Shown here one piece after another: positions 1-13,200 of a DNA stretch of 64,000 bases. The position numbers were made by a program, and so were the translations under genes. How positions within the stretch are numbered: position 1 is the first letter of the stretch; every line of letters begins with the position of its first letter. The stretch is from contig JABYQR010000067.1 of NCBI GenBank assembly GCA_022592445.1, positions 92,576-156,575 of the forward strand, written 5' to 3'. This stretch comes from Cytidiella melzeri (Eukaryota > Basidiomycota > Agaricomycetes > Polyporales > Irpicaceae). The notes under the pieces are model-generated. The model had not been told where the DNA came from. It did not search any database and worked only from the letters and a program-made list of their open reading frames with translations.

Positions 1-837
1 TACACAACGTTCAACCTTGGCTACCCAACAGAAAACTTAGAGGATGTCGTGTGATGGCGTGCACCCACGGGGACAGACACAAACGATGAATATATATTCA
101 CCTTGAAAAAGCTTTGGCAGCCTTTGACTCCTCGCGCAAGGTAAGCCCACGACGAACGAATTTTCTCACTTACAGACTTGTCTGACACGGCCCCCACGTG
201 AAGCATCTGCGCCGTTGTACCGTACGTACCCGGTTACAATGGAACACTTCTTTACCCCGGATCGCTACTCTTTCCACAGAGTTCCACTGTCTGAAGATGT
301 CCCCAGTCTTTCATCTCCTCCATTTCAATTGCACGAACCAGTATGTACCTTGCGTTGCCAGTGGTGTCGGGATCACCTCACCTCGCTGATGTGTAGCTTT
401 TTGTATGCAAGGCCATCGCGAAAGTGTTACCCAGCAGGAGGCACTCATGACGGTGCGCAGCTTCACAGATAGTCTCACCCTTGTTCCCGAGTAGGTAGCC
501 GAGTATGGTCCGCTCATATCATTGAGCAGGAGACCGCATGCTTTGGTGGACATGTATGTGAAAATAGTGAGTGACGCGATTTCATTGCTGTATATGCAAC
601 CTCTGCCATAACGTCAGCGGCTGCTGTAGTATAAAGAATATCAGAAGTGGGTTCTGACTGACACCCGTCGGTCTGTGTGGCCTCAGGGGGAAGTTATACT
701 GACGTGGGATGTGATTTTAGGTCACGCTGTCAGTCGTGAGCCTATAAAATCCGCTCCCCGGGATTCCAGTCTCAGGACGCCGTTTGCGCCCGCTTTCCCT
801 ACGCTCCACTCGACCTCTGGTTGCTGTGTTTCGAACA
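1..837. other. Upstream intergenic region, no gene seen
   Basis: Only short overlapping ORFs without family resemblance occur here on either strand. The right end is the promoter and leader of the sedolisin gene. The left edge may belong to a gene outside the window. Confidence 0.5.
743..749 (+). promoter_or_regulatory. TATA box of the sedolisin gene
   Basis: TATAAAA lies 95 bp upstream of the ATG at 838, inside a GC-richer flank, which fits a TATA-driven secreted-hydrolase promoter. It is assigned by motif and position only. Confidence 0.5.
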
Positions 838-3375
838 ATGCGCGTGCAGCTCCCCTGGTCACTTCTCCTATTCTCCGCCTTGGTGGCCGCGGCACCGACT
901 ACAGAGTGCATTCACAAGGTGAAGGAGACTGTCGTTCCCCCTTCGAGCTGGAAAAAGGGAGCTGCAGCTCCTCCCAACGCCATCATCGAGCTACGGATTG
1001 CTCTTCCGCAGCCTAACTTTCCAGAGCTAGAGAGGCACCTCGCGGAAGTCAGGTTAGCTATCTCATCTCTGTGTCGGCTTTCTGACGCCATCTTACGACA
1101 TACATAGTGACCCATTCCATGAACGCTACGGGCAACATCTTTCAAAGGCAGAAGTAGATGCTTTGATCACACCCCATCCTGACAGCGTCAGCCTCGTCGA
1201 TGAGTGGTTGGCATCACATGGTCTCCGCGAACCTGATTTGTCGCGCACCGCCTCAGGCGATTGGGTCAAAGTCAAGGTTCCAGTAAGCCTCGCCGAGAAG
1301 ATGCTCGATACGGCAAGTTGTTCGTTGTCCTTGAGAGGGAAGAGTAATTTACGATTGGTACTTTGCGCCTAGACCTATCATGTCTATACTCACAGCGATG
1401 GAACTAGCGCTCTGCGAACGACATCGTACAGTCTTCCAGAACACCTTCACGAGCACATCGATCTAGTCCAGCCGACTACGCTTTTCTCCAACTTCCGTCG
1501 CCAGGCTGCAACGTTCCATTTTGACAAGGACGCCGTCACCGCACCCGACGCCAATGCCCCGCCTATCAGCGTGCCCTCTGCATCTGGTGGCAAGGTAGAT
1601 GCTAGCTGCAATACCACGATCACGATTTCTTGTCTGCAGCAGCTCTACAATGCAGTCGGATACGTTCCTTTGGCCAATTCTGGGAATAAGATTGCTGTTA
1701 CCGGCTATCTTGACCAATTCGCGAATTTCGCCGACTATCAGCTGTTTTTGAAAGACCAGAGGCCGGATGCTGTGGGCACTAGCTTCAATGTCATCTCTAT
1801 CAATGGTAAGATTCACACACCGTCGTCTGCGCGTTAGATTTGCTTAACATCGATGATTAGGTGGCCAGGACAATCAGACCGTTGAAGACGCTGGTGCAGA
1901 AGCGGACCTCGGTATGTGTTCTGCTGGCTGCTTGAATTGCTGGGCATATCTTAGTTTCCGCAGACGTCCAGTTCGCGTTTGGGATAAGTCATCCGATTCC
2001 AGCAACATTCTTCACGACTGGAGGATCTCCGCCTTTTATTCCGGACATTTTGACCCCCTCCGACTCCAATGAGCCCTACCTTGACGTACGTCTGAAGCTT
2101 CCTTAGTGCCATCTTGGTACAGCAAATTTAGCTCATACCCGAACAGTGGCTGGATTTCATCCTCAACGACCCTAGCCCCCCTCAAACTATCAGGTAGATC
2201 TCGAACCTTTATTCGTTCAATTGATATGCGCTCATAGATTGCTTGCCAGCACGAGCTACGCTGATGATGAGCAAACTGGTGAGTAACGAAGAGTGCGAAT
2301 CATATCTACAAGATCACAAACGTGTGCATAGTACCAAAGAGTTTCGCTCAAAGAGCGTGTGCAGGGTTTGCTACGTTAGGTATGTTAACGCAGGATTGTC
2401 GTTTGTTGGACTGGGTTCGCTGACGTATGCTTGCAGGAGCTCGAGGTGTCAGCCTAACATTCAGCTCTGGTGACGGTGGTGTTGGTGATGGCGACCCCGA
2501 CCCTGCAACACAAGAGTGCTTCTCTAATGACGGAAAGAACCGTACAGAGTTCATTCCGCTGTTCCCTCCTTCTTGTCCCTTGTGAGTTTGTTGTGTAATC
2601 TTCAACAACAATCCACTGACAAGCGATTTTTAGTGTAACCGCCGTGGGAGGTACCATACACGTCCCAGAGACTGCGGTGTCTTTCTCTGGAGGTGGATTC
2701 AGCAACTTCGTGCGTTTTGATCAACGCTCTGTGCGACCTATACGCGTTAACTTGTTCACAGTTTGATCGGCCGGCATATCAAGCAGTGGCCGTTCCTGGG
2801 TTTTTGGACAAGCTACCCAAAGGTACTTTCGCTGGTCTTTTTAATCCGTGAGTACATCCCCTCAGCGACAACTTCTAATCTGACTCGCAATAACTCGTCA
2901 GCAACGGCCGGGTACGTGACCCTTTTTTCGGTCTTCGCGTGTTTCTCATGTTACTAACATGTTTATATAGGCTGTCCCAGACGTTGCGGCACAGGCAGAT
3001 AACTTCAAGATCTTCCTGTCGGGAGAAGCGGTATTAATTGGCGGGACATCCGCTGCGGCCCCGACGTTTGCTGGCTTTGTCTCTCTCCTGAACGACGCTC
3101 GCATCAGGGCGGGTCTTCCCTCGTTAGGTTTCCTGAACCCCTTGATATACACCATCGGCGCGCTTCATTCTGCTGGATTCAACGATATTACCACCGGGCA
3201 CAACCCCGGTTGTGGAACGGAAGGGTTCAATGTGAGTTTCTCTTTTGTATGCATCTTTCATGCGCGGGCTCTGATCGTGGAGAATGTGAAGGCGACGGTT
3301 GGATGGGATCCTGTCACCGGCTTTGGTACTCCCAACTTTGGAAAGTTGAAAGAGCTCGTCACTGGCGGGTTGTGA
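838..3375 (+). CDS. Secreted sedolisin-family serine-carboxyl protease (tripeptidyl-peptidase type, S53)
   Basis: An acid-active extracellular endo- or tripeptidyl-peptidase made as a proenzyme. The start at 838 gives a signal peptide ([20 protein letters not shown]). A pro-kumamolisin prodomain follows, with the marker [20 protein letters not shown] joined across an intron at 1053-1107. The catalytic domain shows the Glu and Asp of the triad in EADLD (joined across the intron after 1911) and the nucleophile Ser in [11 protein letters not shown] (near 3040-3075). The C-terminal calcium site is seen in FNDIT and [13 protein letters not shown]. All three catalytic residues are present, so the enzyme looks active. 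There are many short introns. The one at 1313-1372 has a GC donor (acg|gcaagt ... cctag|acc), needed to keep MLDT-TYHVY in frame. Several mid-gene joins (2090-2960) were not resolved base by base. Confidence 0.9.
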
Positions 3376-3783
3376 AAGCTCGAATGTTGCGACGCTTACT
3401 AGCTTGGAAGATGTACATGAATTGTATGGACGTGTAGTTTGAAAGTCTATCCCGGGGTTCGTGGACCTTTTAACTGGCGGTAGACGTCGATGTCACCCGT
3501 AAAATCAGGCTTGCTCCTAGTGAATAACTCGAGATTATGGAGGGCTCATGCCTGATTTGAGTGACATTATTTAGGCGGGCAGCCTAATTTATTCGTGGTA
3601 TTGGACGTTGAAATTCAAAATAAATAAAGAAATAAAAAAAAAATCGGTCGGCCTCGAGTCCCGCTCCGGACCAATAAACGGATCAGATAGTTAGCGCCAT
3701 GTTCCAGTTGTCCGACTGTTACCAATGGCTGCTACGACAGTGCTCTTTCCTTGCCGACCATTATCGTTGTAGAAGCAAGAGTC
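3376..3783. other. Intergenic region with an A-rich stretch
   Basis: This holds the 3-prime flank of the sedolisin gene and the 5-prime flank of COQ4. An A-rich run near 3610-3642 interrupts otherwise mixed sequence. No gene is seen. Confidence 0.5.
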
Positions 3784-4805
3784 ATGATGTCAGTTAGAAC
3801 ACTGGCAACTCAAGCGTTGAAGCGTGTCTCGTCACGCGTAGCGACGCGACCGCTGGTGCTTGGAACAAGCACACGCACACGAATGAAGAGCACTCAGCCC
3901 CACTACGAAGGACATGTACCTCTCAACTGGTTTGAGCATGCATTCATGTTTGCTGGAGCATCGTATATGTCGCTTATGCACCCAGCGAGAGGAGGTGCGT
4001 GTTGAGCCTACCAAGCATTACTGAATTAACCACAACGCTCGGCTGTTGCAGACATGGTAGCAGCTGTTGCCGATCTGTCTTCAGGACCTGTGCTACCGGG
4101 ACTTAGGGACAGGATGTTAGAAAGTCCAGAGGGTCGCAGAATTCTGAAGGAACGGCCCAGGATCACTACAAAAACGGTCGACATGGACAAGCTCGCTCTG
4201 CTACCGGAGGGAACGTTTGGACATGCCTATATTACGTGGCTGGAACGATGTGGGGTCACTCCAGATACACGAGAACCGGTGCGCTGGATTACTCTTCTAT
4301 ACCCTTCACCGTGACATGATTTTTCTGTCGCTCATCTGATGATAAGGTCCACTACATTGACGACCCCGAACTTGCGTACGTCCTCCAACGATATCGCGAG
4401 TGCCACGACTTCTATCACTGCATTGTCAACCTTCCCGTGAACGTTGAGTCTGAGCTTGCCGTCAAATTCTTCGAATTTGCAAACCTCGGCCTCCCAATGG
4501 CAGGCTTCGCAGCGGCTTTCGGACACCTGCGCTTGAGCTCCACGAAGCGACAACGGCTTTTCCAAGAGTATGTTCCCTGGGCCATCAAATGTGGAAGCAG
4601 CTCTCAGAGTCTTATCACGGTGTACTGGGAAGAACGCTGGGGCCAGAATATCACAGAATTGAGGAAGGACTTGGGTATATGGGAGGCACCTGAAGCTCGC
4701 TGGGGAAAACCCCTTAGTGAAGCGAAAGCTGCTGCGCAAAAGAAGAGGCAAGCAGCTGAGCTATCTCGGTATGCCAGCATACATCCACGTGGACACGAGA
4801 ACTGA
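3784..4805 (+). CDS. COQ4: Ubiquinone biosynthesis protein COQ4, mitochondrial
   Basis: COQ4 acts in the CoQ synthesis complex on the matrix face of the inner mitochondrial membrane; recent work on the family links it to C1 processing of the ring. Three exons (3784-3994, 4052-4278, 4347-4805) give 298 residues, the usual length. The N-terminus is rich in Arg/Ser/Thr and lacks acids, as expected of a mitochondrial presequence. The core carries the zinc motif HDFYHCIVNLPVNVESE (HDxxH followed by Glu), then FFEFANLGLPMAGFAA and the C-terminal WEERWGQNITELRKDLGI. A second in-frame Met directly follows the first, so the start could be 3784 or 3787. All motif residues are intact. Confidence 0.93.
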
Positions 4806-5460
4806 CGTTTGGAAAGGGTGTCATGAACGGTCTACCTCAGAAGTAGGTAATGCAACGCCAGCTCTGGTGGATCTTCCCTCGGCGACGACACATTCCGTAC
4901 GGTACATGCAGTACTTCCTGGAGTCACCTCCCATCTCAGTGCACGCGCTTCGCTCAGTCGTGTAGCAGCGATATCCACACCACAACATCATGTCCCTGTA
5001 TCAAACACGTCAGTCCTGACAGCTCCAGTAGCTCTAACCTTCATTCGCTTGGTATACTCGCTGATATTGTTTTCGGCGTGCGAGGTGCAAAACGTCCACA
5101 GTGGACACGCATTTGACCCTGCCACGATGTGTGCCGCCTTCTCTATACGTACTTGCATTCTTCTCTCTCTCTTTCCCACTTGAGTACTCGAATCGATCAA
5201 CTGACTGACACGGAGCGCGTACTTACAGTACCACTGCAGCGTCTTCTCCTATGCACAATGGAGTCGACTGATGTGATCAGGCCTACCTCGCGATGGTATG
5301 ACTCGAACAACCACGTTTCTGCTGCATTACGTAGTCCTTATCAGAGTTTTCCTTAAGATTAAAACCTCAGGTGAGTGCACTCACAAGTATCTCGGATTAT
5401 GCTTCACTCGCTCGCGTCCTAAACACATCTCATCCCAAGTGGCCCGTAGTACATCTTGAC
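4806..5460. other. Intergenic region / uncertain 5-prime exons of the aminotransferase
   Basis: A CT-rich stretch near 5157-5181 (ttctctctctctttccc) resembles a fungal pyrimidine-rich core promoter. An ATG at 5258 (MESTDVIRPTSRW) could be a first coding exon of the next gene, but I found no convincing splice that joins it in frame. Confidence 0.35.
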
Positions 5461-7320
5461 ATGACACGAGACTCAGATATCACGCACAACGACGGGATCC
5501 CGCAATTGGTTGCGAGAGGTCTAGGGGACACAGTTCAAACGTCTCCCACGAATACTCTGAAGGTACTATCCGACGAGTGTTACTCATCTAAGCTCTCTGT
5601 TTTGGCCAAGAACAGAACACCTGATGGGAGTAAGTACGCCCAGCTACGTCCAACGGTATCTACTCATATGACTTCTCTCGTTTATTTTCAGTTCGCGCAG
5701 TTTTGCATCTAGAGCAAACACCTGGTATCATTTCCCTCCTAGCCGGCAAACCTCACCCGTCGACTTTCCCCTTCACTTCACTCAGTTTTACTGTCCGAGA
5801 TCCCGAGGATCCTTCAAAGGAAGTTCCAGTACAGCTTACCCCTGAAGAGCTTGAGCTCGGGCTGCAGTATAGTCCCGGCCCAGGCATTCCAGAGTTGATT
5901 GAGTGGGTGTACGGTTTGCAAGATATAGCGCAGGGACGAAAGAAAGGCGAAGGGTGGAAGGTCACTATTGGTAATGGCTCTCAGGATTTGATATACAAGG
6001 TAAATCCGTTTATGTGATTCTCGCTGAAAGGTGGTTTCTATAGCTGAGAGCTATCATTAGGCTGTCACGGCCTTGGTTAACCCAGGGGACCCTGTGCTAA
6101 TGGAGGTGCCCGTATACGCGTAAGTGCTCGTAGGCCGATGCTCGACGTCTACTAGAGCTAACCTTTCGAACAGCGGAGTCAGCCCTATGTTCCAAACCTT
6201 ACAATGCGAGATCATAGGTAAAATCCGATTTAAGTTCCCTGTCGTGTGATACTCACCAGAATATCACTTATAGAAGTGGAAATGGATGCGCACGGAATCA
6301 TTTCTGGTTCAATGCGTGAGATCCTAGAGAGCTGGCCTGTAGGGGAACCCAAGCCCAAAGTGCTGTACACTGTGCCGGTAGGTCGCATATCATCTCACCA
6401 TTTTCATTTTGTTCTCACAGTAACGCTTCTCAGTACGGGTGCAATCCATCTGGAGCCACGGCGACACTTGCTCGTCGACTTGAGGTTCTTGAGCTCGCAC
6501 GAATACATGACTTCATAATTTTGGAAGGTATGTCGTGTATTCTGAAACTAATGTTGTCAATATGCTTTGAGCATGCTCATTTGATACCTTACGCTTACTA
6601 GACGATCCTTACCATTATCTGTACTATGGTCCATCGCCTCGCCCACCATCTTATTTCGCGCTCGAGAAAGATTTGCCGGAGCCAGGACGAGTAGTTCGGT
6701 TTGATAGTCTTTCCAAGGTGCTCTCTGCAGGAATCCGTATCGGCTTCGTATCAGGCCCTGAGCAGCTCGTTCGCGCAATCGATGCACACGTGCGTCCTGA
6801 CTTCTTGGTGAAAGCCAAAGACTGACATTTTATCCTTGGTTAGAGCACGGTAGCGAACTTGCAGCCCAACACGCTCTCTGAGGTCCTTGCATTAGCTGTG
6901 CTAACCCGTTGGGGATACGATGGTTTCTTGAAACATACGGATCGTGTCGCTCAGTTTTACCGGGAGAAACGGGATATGTTCCAAGCTGCGATGCTCCGTC
7001 ATCTGGATGGACTGGCGGAATGGAGTATGCCAGAAGCAGGGATGTTTATGTGGTACGTGTCATGAGAGAGGACAGCCTTATTTCTGTATTCACTTCCGCA
7101 AAGGTTCAAGCTCGGCCTTGGCTTGGAAGACTCTGATGCTTTAATACGGTCTAAGGCATTCGAGAATGGTGTCCTCGCCTTGCCAGGCACAGTGTTCTAC
7201 CCGAACAAGCGGAAGTCCGCTTACGTTAGGGCTTCTTTCAGCTTGGTGGAGGAGCAGGAAGCGGATGAGGCTCTTAAAAGGCTGAAGGAGGCGATCGTGC
7301 AATCTGGCGCGAATCCTTGA
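5461..7320 (+). CDS. PLP-dependent class I/II aminotransferase, 2-aminoadipate/kynurenine (ARO8-like) type
   Basis: This should transfer amino groups from 2-aminoadipate, aromatic amino acids or kynurenine to 2-oxoglutarate. The fold-type I core is clear: EQTPGIISLLAGKPHPSTFP at the start of the domain, QYSPGPGIPELIEW, then GNGSQDLIYK, the Asp-bearing EDDPYHYLYYG, and the PLP lysine in FDSLSKVLSAGIRIGF. A substrate-carboxylate Arg lies in SAYVRASFS near the C-terminus. Introns at 5630-5691 and others are in phase, for example TPDG|IRAVLHLEQ. The in-frame ATG at 5461 is the most economical start, but ARO8-like proteins usually start closer to the domain, so the first 50 residues are doubtful; 5258 is an alternative. 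Kynurenine use cannot be told from sequence. The presence of IDO at 30.8 kb makes it a fair question. Confidence 0.85.
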
Positions 7321-8476
7321 CGGGTACGCATGCTCAAGTCGTAAGTCTCTTCCTTCCACGTCAATGATTGCAGCTCTTCTTGTACTGCCATTATCCTACC
7401 GCTACACCTCACTATACACGGGAGCGCATGCTTGATTGACCTGCAAACCCAAGTATGAACCGATTCAGTGGTTGGCATCAAAGTCGGCAATATCAGAATG
7501 TCTGCCACCACAAGTGGCCCGAACCAAGGCTCAATTGTTCGGTTCTTGAAACACCCGAACCCCCGTGTATATTGAGGTCGATCTGCTGTATCTGGTGGGT
7601 GGCTCAGGCTGTGCGTGGTGCGTGATCATATGCTAACTTTTGCAGCTAAATTTCTGTGTATGTAGGCTCTACAATGCTACGAAGTATTACAAGCTACGCG
7701 GACCCGTAAGCATTATCAACGTTTACCAATGGTAAGCAATTGCCTCACGTTCAAGTATAAGCTGAACCCATCTTCACCAGTTTTCGAGCCGGTAATCATG
7801 TCAGTGCATCATGCTTTGGCCCGCATATGTCTCAAAATCACTTTACTCAGACTAGCGACTTCTTATAACTCACGCGGAAGCTGATTGGAATACACCCTCA
7901 AGTTAGTGCGGGTTAGTCTCCCCGATCGAGGTACTGACGAGTGCGACTGTCGTCCCGTACCTCAATATGAATGCCCGAAGCGATTTTGATGCAATCTCAC
8001 GCGAACGGTATTCTGTCGTCGAGCCAAGTATGCCACGGTAGGCATGTCCATTGTGGACAGAACTATGTGGGACCACCAGCACCGCCAATACTTCGATTCA
8101 TCAAATTGAATTTTCGCCGTCCGATTATCAACTTTGGCATTTGTGTATCGTTATTGAAGAATACTTTCCATTTGACTCTGCGGTGTAGGCCCTACGAGGC
8201 TAACTTCAATGCAAAGAGTTCTCACTGCTCACCGAAGCCAAGCTCAGGTGTCATCGATTGGATGATGACACATGATTGATTAGTAAAATGAAGTACGCTC
8301 GGTTTCGGCTTGATTTCGGCAAAGCGATGGGATGCGTAGACTCCACACAACGACAAACCGCCACGAGCTCACTCATCTCACCACCTCGACTTGTGAGTAC
8401 GCCGTATTGTTCAGATCTGACACTGAAAGGAATAGCGATGGACTATTGACCTCAGCGATTATAGCCAAACATCAAG
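7321..8476. other. Intergenic region without a supported gene
   Basis: Short ORFs occur on both strands (largest about 100 codons at 7971-8279) but none shows family motifs or clean splice structure. I see nothing in it that I can support. Confidence 0.4.
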
Positions 8477-9571
8477 ATGTCTTTCGCTGAAGAGCGCGGG
8501 CCAGTCGATGCCTGCTTTGCTGTGAAGTGCGAGACCTGTGGAAAAACCACTTGGAAGGTCAGTAATTACAACCTCGTTTCACCAGCAAACTAGTTCTTCT
8601 CGTCTCCTCGCTACAAAGCCTCGTTTACACCACGTTGCCGCGAGCCTTGTACTTCGCACCCTCGAAATATCGCCATTTGGCATCCGATAGGGTGCTACGG
8701 AGGCTCCGCGAGGATTTGTCCTTTACTCGCTGACGGCGAAAGGCCGGCCTCGTTGCAATGTGCATCGAGACTTCAGCATCGTGTTCATGGCCTGGATGTC
8801 GTAGTAGGGTGCGTCCTGCGTCGCGAGACAGACTTGATTTCACTGCCATCACGTCGCTGTGGAGGCACATTGTCTTGCACATCTAGATCTTTCGTCTTGC
8901 AGTAGCATCGCTACTGATCTTACGTCTTCTTCCCGTGTTTACTGGTAACTTACCTTCGCTTTGACAGGGTTGCGGCCGCCACGTCGACAGTGTAAGTGCC
9001 CGCCTTTCTGCGTTTCCACACGATGCTGTTGGCCAGCAGTCATCTTGAACGTATGGCCGCGTCCGGCGTGTCACTTCCACCCCATCCCCGAGATGGTACG
9101 TTGATGGGTGACGAACCCCGTCGCTGTACCGGGAGGCTAGCGAACATCGGAAGCTCTGATGGTACGTTGCGTTAGCGAGGTAGGTTCCCGGGGGTTGTGG
9201 AAGCCGATGACACGCATGCCGGTCTGCTGGACGACCACCAATGGACACTTCGTCGACCGACGATATCTGGCTTACTTTCTGGCGTCGTGTGTGGATTTGG
9301 GCGGCATGCTAAGACCTTCAACTGTTTACGCGGCTGCATATCTTGGCATGCTCTGTGACTGGGCCACCGCAACGTCTTGCGGCACGAACCCCACTGTAGT
9401 GGACGAGATCTTCCTTTTTGCTCCATGAGGGGACTAGCCATTTCTGATGTTTATGTTTCGTGGCGTTTGATGCTGCACACGTCCCATTTGTTGTGTGACT
9501 GATTACTGTTGTCTTTGCAGGTCCTGAAGGACGTAAAGGAACAAGATCGATGCGAATGCCCCCGCAGCTAG
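8477..9571 (+). CDS. 51-residue Cys-rich (probable zinc-binding) small protein, three exons
   Basis: Exons 8477-8557, 8968-8991 and 9521-9571 splice in phase 0 to a 51-residue protein. Its exon 1 ends CETCGKTTWK, its 24-nt exon 2 encodes GCGRHVDS, and exon 3 ends EQDRCECPRS before a TAG. The pattern CxxC, GCGxH, CxC is what I recall of a short protein conserved across fungi and of unknown function; a structural zinc site is the natural reading. Both introns have GT-AG ends (gtcagt...gacag; gtaagt...tgcag), but they are 410 and 529 nt, far longer than the other introns here. The start is the only ATG in frame. An alternative is that this is a chance assembly, but the Cys/His spacing argues against that. 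Confidence 0.75.
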
Positions 9572-10261
9572 AGCGTTATGTGTATCCCAGACGGTCCTAA
9601 CAAAGAGTACACATACACAAATGTAACTTCTGTACCATCATACCATTCTTGTATCTGCGCGTAGGGTCGACCCTAGACGCAGATTAAAAATGATGTGATG
9701 GTCTTGAAAGTCTAATAATGCCAGGTCCCGTGTGGCACGGAAATACAAAGGCGCTATTTGCGAAACATTTGCACTACATACTTGGCCTCTGTTGATGAAA
9801 GTACGTGGGTATGGCGTTGTATCTCAGGGCAATTTTCATGTTGTTAGTATTGGGGCCATCTTTGCGTGCTACTTACCTCGGTTTTTGTTGTGCCAAGTGT
9901 TAAGCGTGACCGTATCCACATTACTTTCCGTATGTTCTCGGAGACTTTGCCGTTCTCGAGCACGCGCGGCACGACACAGGAATTAATCTCCAATTGGCAG
10001 GTCACTTGATGGCTGCAGGAGAGTTCGAGGTTCTTTAGCGCCCGATACTTGAAGTACTATCAATTAGACGCCCGACAGTAGGGCTCATCCTATGCAGTGA
10101 CTGCTCTTTCTCAACTTTCGTCCGTCCTCAGCTGCTCCCCCTTTACACCTCCTTCGACATCGCTAGACACAGCCTACCTTTCGAGGCCCGACACTGGCAC
10201 TGGCTCACCTACTGATACCCCTGCCCGTCAGGCTGGTTAATACCACCACCCCCACTGCGCC
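9572..10261. other. Intergenic region before the kinase gene
   Basis: A CT-rich leader (about 10120-10180) precedes the kinase ATG. No coding region is supported. The segment after 9571 holds the 3-prime flank of the small Cys-rich gene. Confidence 0.4.
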
Positions 10262-13200
10262 ATGGCGTCTTCGTCATCATCTACTGCCCACCGACGCACG
10301 GGCTCTTCAGACGAGCGTGCGCCAGTGGACGATCATGGTGCCTCTACACCTGTGAGAGCGGTAGTGATGACATCTATCGCAAAACATAGGAAGGAGCATG
10401 GCAGGAAAATGGTTAACCAGTACGAGTTCCTAGAGCGGTTAGGGAGAGGACAGCATGGCGAAGTGTCCATTGCCATTGATACGATAAACGACACACAAGT
10501 TGTAAGTCCTCTCACCCTCCACTAGGGCTGCAGGATTGCAATGCATGCTGTGCCAGGCTGACACTCACTTGCTCTCGTTTGTCTACAGGCTATCAAGGCG
10601 GTCAAACGTAAGAATCCCAAGGCCGACAGGATGAGCCAGCTCCGCAAAAGAAACCTACCCACGTCCCCTCATTTACCGTTGACCGATAAATTGGGCACGA
10701 CCGAGCAAAAAATCAAAAAGGAGATTGCCATAATGAAGAAGTGCAATCACCCGCACGTTGTGAAGCTACTAGAGGTCATAGACGACGAGCTCAATGAACG
10801 CATATACATGGGTGCGTACTCCTTTCTTCCCTGCCCATCCCTCGCCATCTCCGCACTCCCTTTGCTCTCACGTCGAAACCACCCCAAATCATGGCGCTTC
10901 CCGGTTCCCAGCTGCGCCTTCTATATTCACGCTGATTCTTTCAAACTAGTTATGGAATATTGCGGCGGCGGCGAGATCAAGTGGCGGACAGAACAAGAAG
11001 AGCCGATACTGCGTGTTTCGCAGACGAGGCGGATATGCCGGGACGTTATCCTTGGCCTCGAGTACTGTGAGTGGTCCTCTCCTCCCTTGTCATCCCACGC
11101 ATACATCTCCAGGGCCGTTTTTACCTTTTCTGCACGGTGCTGACGCTTCTCTAGTGCATCACCATGGCATTATTCACCGCGATATCAAACCTGCCAACCT
11201 TTTATGGTCCAGCGATCGGCGCATGGTCAAAATCGCAGACTTTGGCGTCTCCCACTTCTCCTATGCTCAGCAACTTTCGTCTGCTGGTCAGGGAGCTCGG
11301 ACGCTAGAAGACGACATCCTCATGAATGAGGCCGACTTGTACAAGTTTGCAGGCACACCAATGTTCCTCGCCCCTGAGATTCTGTACGACAGCGGCGCCG
11401 AGACGTCCAACTCTTCGAGCACCGCCAGCAACTTGCACGCGTTAAGTACATCTATCTCCGGAGGTACGGGTGCGACCACCCCTCGCAAGAAGCCGACGAT
11501 CACGAAGGCAATTGACATATGGGCGTTAGGTGTTACACTGTATGCACTGTTGTTTGGACAACTGCCGTTCAGCGGAGAGTCGGAGTATGCCATCTATAAG
11601 AAGATAAAGGAGGAGGACTGGGATGTCAGGGAGGTGATGGGTCTCGACAAGCTTCCAGTCGGAAAGCGCCACCAACCGAAGTCGAAGAAGGGGGAAGGGC
11701 TAGAAGGAGATGTTGTTATCGACCTATTGGACGGCTTTCTACAGAAAGATCCTACCAAACGGATAACCCTAGACGATGTCAAGGTAAGCCGTTGTGGATT
11801 AGTTGATTCATGCGTCTGCTTGCTAATTCCCGCGGTGATTACCTTCAGCGTCACCCGTGGATCCTATTTGACATGCCTCATGGAGAGGAATGGCTCCGTC
11901 AGACAGCTATCGAAAAGGGGTCCCTCGCCGTTACTGAAGATGAAGCAAGCTCGGCAGTGTCGGCCGTCAAGTTCCGTTGGCCGCGACACTTCGCAAGAGG
12001 GCTATACTCGCTCATTCGCAATGTACGTCCTCAACGTTCTTTTCGCCGACCTCCGCCTCCCTTGGCAGCTACACGCGAAGAAGATCGCGTTGGTACGAGT
12101 TCAATGCCGCACTACATCACGCGACAGCGTAGCATCGCCATCGGAGCACTCGACCGCGACAAGTTGAAGCATCAGCATCGTCCTTCCCAGCCGCGGAACA
12201 AGTCTTCAGTAGACGTACGCTCGCAGAAGCAGGCGGCCGTGCCGCGGCTCGCGTCAGGGGAAGAATGGAGTCGTACAGACGCTGGATCATGCCCGCGGAG
12301 TCGTGGTCAGCAGCAGCCCTGGTCTGTTGTCGACGACTCTAATGGACAGAGATCTACCGCTGGTCACCCTACGCTTGACATGCTTCAGATTCCTAGTCCG
12401 TCTCATGCGGCGTCCTCCTCACGAGTTTCTTCACCTCATCCTACGGCGTCGTTGTCTGATTCTGTTTATTCAACGGTAGTTTCGGCCACCTCAGCCACCA
12501 GAACCGGCCCGTCAGACGCACAGCATGGATCCGGCGGACAGCAAGAACGTCCACGAAGTCGACTGTCAATGCTGACGAGATGGTGGAGACCTGGATCGTC
12601 GGTTGGAGGTGCACCTTCGAGTGAAGCCAGTACGTCTACGCTACCTTCAGGAGCGGCTTCTCCACTGTCTCCTACCACATCGCCCGCTGTGGAGGGGCCG
12701 AGGCAGTCCATTCATGTCCAGCCGTGGCCACGTGATTTATCTTCCCGACGAAGTGAAGATGCCTTCCAGCCGTCAAGCCATGCGGGTGGCAATCCTGCCT
12801 TTAGCATAGCGATGCGCGCAGCGAGCTGGGGAGAAGTGGGAGAGTATGCGAGGCCGACGGACGATAGGACGAGTATTTATTCTGGTGAGAGGCCTGACGA
12901 AGCTCTAGATGCTGAGACGTTCCTCGTGGGCGCCGGTGGAGTTGCCCAAAGCCCCGTGTCGTCTGTGCCAAGCGGTATTCTGAGCACTGTCTCCTCCACT
13001 GTGTCACTAGGTCCCCCTGTCTTGTCTGTGGCTCATGCTTTGCTGCAAAGGGTAGAGGGCTCTGATTCACCAGCAGTTTCCGATCCTGCTATGCAAGATC
13101 CCAACGTGCTGCAGCGACAAAGCCAGTACAGGTCACATGCCGTCAGTCCTCTCTCCCAGTCGCTGTATGGTGGTAGCCAAGAAGCTCTCAGTCGGAGCTC

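Noticed and set aside
9159..9428. ORFs of about 90 codons on both strands within the second intron of the small Cys-rich gene
   Set aside because: Overlapping, motif-free and without start context; taken as chance frames.
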